From: Promethearchaeota archaeon
Lineage (GTDB): Archaea > Asgardarchaeota > Lokiarchaeia > Sigyniarchaeales > SOKP01
Reading direction: 5' to 3'
Length of the DNA stretch: 64,000 nucleotides
NCBI GenBank assembly: GCA_019058445.1
Contig: JAHPZA010000010.1
Location: 1-64,000 of the forward strand
Under the pieces are notes generated by a model. The model was not told the DNA's origin. It ran no database searches and was given only the letters and a program-made list of their open reading frames with translations. A program made the position numbers and the translations under genes. Shown here piece after piece: positions 61,626 to 64,000 of this stretch (the first letter of the stretch is position 1; the number at the start of each line of letters is the position of its first letter).

Positions 61626-62681
61626 TTATTTTAAATTGGGCAAATCTCCAATCACATCTTTTCCACGCTCAACTATTTCGGGATTTTTGAGCAATCTTAC
61701 GCCACATTCAGTTAATACTGCTTTTTTCTCTTCTTCATTAAAAATATTTGCTTCAAATTTTTGAAATTTTATGTATTCTATGGCTAAATTTAATCGTAGT
61801 AGTTCATGAAAAATAAATCTTATATCCATATTGCACCCCGCAATTAATAACTCATCAGTTTTATGTTTAATTGCGTTTTTGATAAGAGACCCAATCGTAG
61901 CACTAACACGGGGAACTATGAACTGCATTATTGAAGTTGTGGCTACTAAGGCAACTTTTTCTAAAATTTTTATCCATCGATTGTTATCAACATTATAAAG
62001 AACCCAATCCACTTCAAATCCATACCTTTTATCAGGTTCGACAAATTCCAAATATTCCATTTCTTCAATTTCATTGTTAGGCTTAAATGAAAGACTAACT
62101 TCTCTTAATTCATCGATATATAAAAGCTCTCCATCCTCTCCAGAGTAAGTCTTAACTTTATCTTTAGGAACTTGAAACAACTCGAAGCACATTAATATCG
62201 CAGTTTTTACAATACTAGGTGGATCTTTAATAGTTGTTTTTAGTGTTTCAAGCGATTTTCTTGCCATTCTGATATATTCTAATAGTTCATCTTGATTACT
62301 AATATTGATTTTAGCTGCTAGTGCTTTAGGATCTTTATCGGCGAATTCTAAGAATACCCCTAAGTTATCTATTTGAGTTTGCTCAATTATATTAGTTACA
62401 TCCTTTTTTGATAATCCTTTTTTAACTAAAAAGACTTTTAAAGGCCCTTCTCTTTCAGATATTTTAATCTTTCTTTCTTTTACTTTCTCACGTAATTTTT
62501 TAATTGCTTTTATGACCCTTCTGTCTTCTTGTTTATCAAGTTCATCAAAATTAAGCAATTTTTCTTCCTGAGATCCCGGAAAAAGTCTCTCATCTAATTT
62601 TAGAGTTTTCGAGTCAAATTCTTCTTGTGGACTGAAAATCGTAGAAAATGCAAATCTTAAATTGCCTCTAACGTCAACCAT
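61626..62681 (-). CDS. Unknown 351-residue protein
   Basis: I do not recognise this protein. The first 75 residues are charged and probably disordered or helical (KLREKVKERKIKISEREG). The centre contains helical segments (SIVKTAILMCFELFQVPKDK) and a beta-rich part (DKRYGFEVDWVLYNVDNNRW). A hydrophobic helix (VALVATTSIMQFIVPRVSAT) may pack internally rather than span a membrane. GAGTGAGAA precedes the ATG as a ribosome site. It sits between purH and the IMP dehydrogenase-like gene on the same strand. Confidence 0.6.
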   Translation of the reverse strand: MVDVRGNLRFAFSTIFSPQEEFDSKTLKLDERLFPGSQEEKLLNFDELDKQEDRRVIKAIKKLREKVKERKIKISEREGPLKVFLVKKGLSKKDVTNIIEQTQIDNLGVFLEFADKDPKALAAKINISNQDELLEYIRMARKSLETLKTTIKDPPSIVKTAILMCFELFQVPKDKVKTYSGEDGELLYIDELREVSLSFKPNNEIEEMEYLEFVEPDKRYGFEVDWVLYNVDNNRWIKILEKVALVATTSIMQFIVPRVSATIGSLIKNAIKHKTDELLIAGCNMDIRFIFHELLRLNLAIEYIKFQKFEANIFNEEEKKAVLTECGVRLLKNPEIVERGKDVIGDLPNLK

Positions 62682-62840
62682 ACTAAATTCTCACTCATAT
62701 AGAAATTTTAATAAATAATACAAGAAGTTCCTTTTAATATTATGTAATATGTTGCGTTTTCGGTTTAATATTTAGGTAGACTTAATATTAAATGTGAAAG
62801 TAGAGTGAGAATAGAGATTAAATAGGACTTAAGAATAGAG

Positions 62841-64000
62841 CTAATATTTTCCCAATAGATCATGTGGTCTTGCTTCTGTTTGTCCTATGGCAGAAATTAC
62901 TCCCATTTTCGCAGTTCTCATATTTAGAAGATTTTGAGCTCCTGCATATATCATCCCGTTAGCTAATCCTTCCTTTAAAGTTTCTAGCATGCTTTCTAAT
63001 GGTCCAGTAAAGGGTACATAGTCAGATACACCTTCAGGAAGCATTTTAGCTTCAACACTGTATCTATCCAATACATAATTCGTAGTCCGCGCTTCCTTTG
63101 AGCCCATCCCTCTATAAATCTTTACCTTTCTCCCTTGAATGGTATCTAAATATCCCGGGCTTTCGGTTGTACCAGCAAAAAAATGGCCAGACATAATCAT
63201 ATCAGCGCCGACTGCGAATGCTTTTGGTAGATCTCCTGGATTTTTAAATCCTCCATCAGCGATTAATCCCATTTTGGGATTATAGTCCGCTATAGCGTCT
63301 GCAACTTCAGCAGTGGCAAACAAAGTTGGAGCTCCAACTCCAGTTTGGATGGAGGTAGTACAAATTGAACCAGAACCCATCCCCACTTTCAATGCAATAA
63401 GTTTTTCAGGATAGTCGCATTTAGTCAAAATAAACTCAGCGGCTTCATAAGTCCCTATATTCCCAACGATAAAATCACCTTCCAGTAAATCCATTAATTT
63501 TCGCGTACCTTCAATATCATCTTTTTTATAAAAATCTGCTACATCTATGAAGAATATATCCGAATATTGGTCGATTTCTTTAAGTTTTGAAACTGCCTCA
63601 CTGGATGTCGGGTATTTTGGACTAATTGCTAGAGCACATAGTAAACGGCCTTCTTCATCTATTGTAGCTAAGGGGAACTCGGGTTTTAGATCCTTTTTAG
63701 TAATTAAGCCTCTTAAGTTTCCATTATCGATTATAGGTAATTTTTCGATTCTATGCTTGAATAACATTTCTAAAGCCTCTTTACGGGATGCATTTGGTTT
63801 AATAGAAATTACATCCCTTGTCATGAAATCTTTCACATGCCCCTTTTTGCATTCCTCTTCTGAATATGGAATGTCTCTTTTTGTAAATATTCCACAGACC
63901 TTATTATTTTCATCAACTACTACTAATCCGCTAATGCCATAGTTTTCCAAAAAGTCTTTTGCTTTATATAAGGGTTCATCTGGTGTGATTGTTGCTACAT
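62841..64000 (-). CDS. IMP dehydrogenase/GMP reductase-family protein, cut by the window end
   Basis: The frame runs to the last base of the window, so the N-terminus is missing. It includes a CBS pair (GLVVVDENNKVCGIFTKRDI, VKDFMTRDVISIKPNASRKE) and the barrel with active-site loop MGSGSICTTSIQTGVG, in which the catalytic cysteine is present but the usual Arg of CTTR is Ser. GLIADGGFKNPGDLPKAFAV and SGHFFAGTTESPG are the substrate and NAD regions. PGDLPKA is closer to GMP reductase, while the CBS pair is typical of IMP dehydrogenase. It therefore acts at the IMP/GMP branch point near purH. Confidence 0.88.
   Translation of the reverse strand, partial: VATITPDEPLYKAKDFLENYGISGLVVVDENNKVCGIFTKRDIPYSEEECKKGHVKDFMTRDVISIKPNASRKEALEMLFKHRIEKLPIIDNGNLRGLITKKDLKPEFPLATIDEEGRLLCALAISPKYPTSSEAVSKLKEIDQYSDIFFIDVADFYKKDDIEGTRKLMDLLEGDFIVGNIGTYEAAEFILTKCDYPEKLIALKVGMGSGSICTTSIQTGVGAPTLFATAEVADAIADYNPKMGLIADGGFKNPGDLPKAFAVGADMIMSGHFFAGTTESPGYLDTIQGRKVKIYRGMGSKEARTTNYVLDRYSVEAKMLPEGVSDYVPFTGPLESMLETLKEGLANGMIYAGAQNLLNMRTAKMGVISAIGQTEARPHDLLGKY

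Overview
The window is low-G+C, gene-dense DNA that looks like an Asgard archaeon (Lokiarchaeia-like), although no rRNA or intact tRNA is present to prove it. The evidence is archaeal information genes (aIF1/SUI1, a Ski2-like helicase, a Dph6-like enzyme, an Orc1/Cdc6-like ATPase) alongside eukaryote-like ones: a clear actin-family protein, a DRG-like TGS GTPase, longin-like proteins and a HEAT/winged-helix protein that may resemble UFL1. Several operon-internal genes carry a GTGA(T)-type Shine-Dalgarno sequence, often five bases before the start codon.

1-9 kb is a mixture: a PAS sensor, a metallophosphoesterase, a PfkB kinase, a lone TnpB, a flavin-reductase gene interrupted by a 30-bp hairpin insert, a DtxR-like regulator with a ZIP transporter, a GDPD enzyme, and aIF1 whose conserved zinc N-terminus has no AUG, GUG or UUG start. 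9.2-12.7 kb is a catabolic-looking operon: an ATC-hydrolase-like protein, an FAD flavoprotein, a one-cluster 2Fe-2S protein and an Asp/Glu racemase. 12.8-16.3 kb holds an HxlR regulator, alanine dehydrogenase and a threonine-synthase-like enzyme fused to a winged helix.

16.6-22.5 kb holds an orphan treble-clef protein, an ECF transporter S component with tandem palindromic operators, a LAGLIDADG endonuclease and a DUF2804 protein. 22.7-29.2 kb holds two GPH/MFS transporters and two ADP-forming acyl-CoA synthetase alpha-like proteins, a duplicated gene pair. 29.4-36.6 kb holds a split DUF4139 protein, an NTF2-like protein, a large surface beta-helix protein with an internal stop codon, Dph6 and MutM, plus decayed duplicates of neighbouring genes.

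36.6-48.4 kb is the most eukaryote-like section: a DnaJ-type zinc protein, a helicase, two longin-like proteins, the GTPase, FolD, a surface alpha-alpha toroid protein, an actin-related protein with two zinc ribbons inserted near its C-terminus, a CBS protein and a ModE-type regulator.

49.2-55.7 kb looks like a decaying mobile island. It is bracketed by two equal-length copies of the 3' end of an MBL-fold hydrolase gene, and holds a frameshifted LAGLIDADG gene, a HEPN protein, an Orc1/Cdc6-like ATPase with a degraded Walker B motif, a tRNA 3'-half remnant and several gene fragments. Core genes resume at 55.8 kb: a HAD hydrolase, the HEAT/winged-helix protein, PurH, an orphan gene and an IMP dehydrogenase/GMP reductase-family gene cut by the window end.
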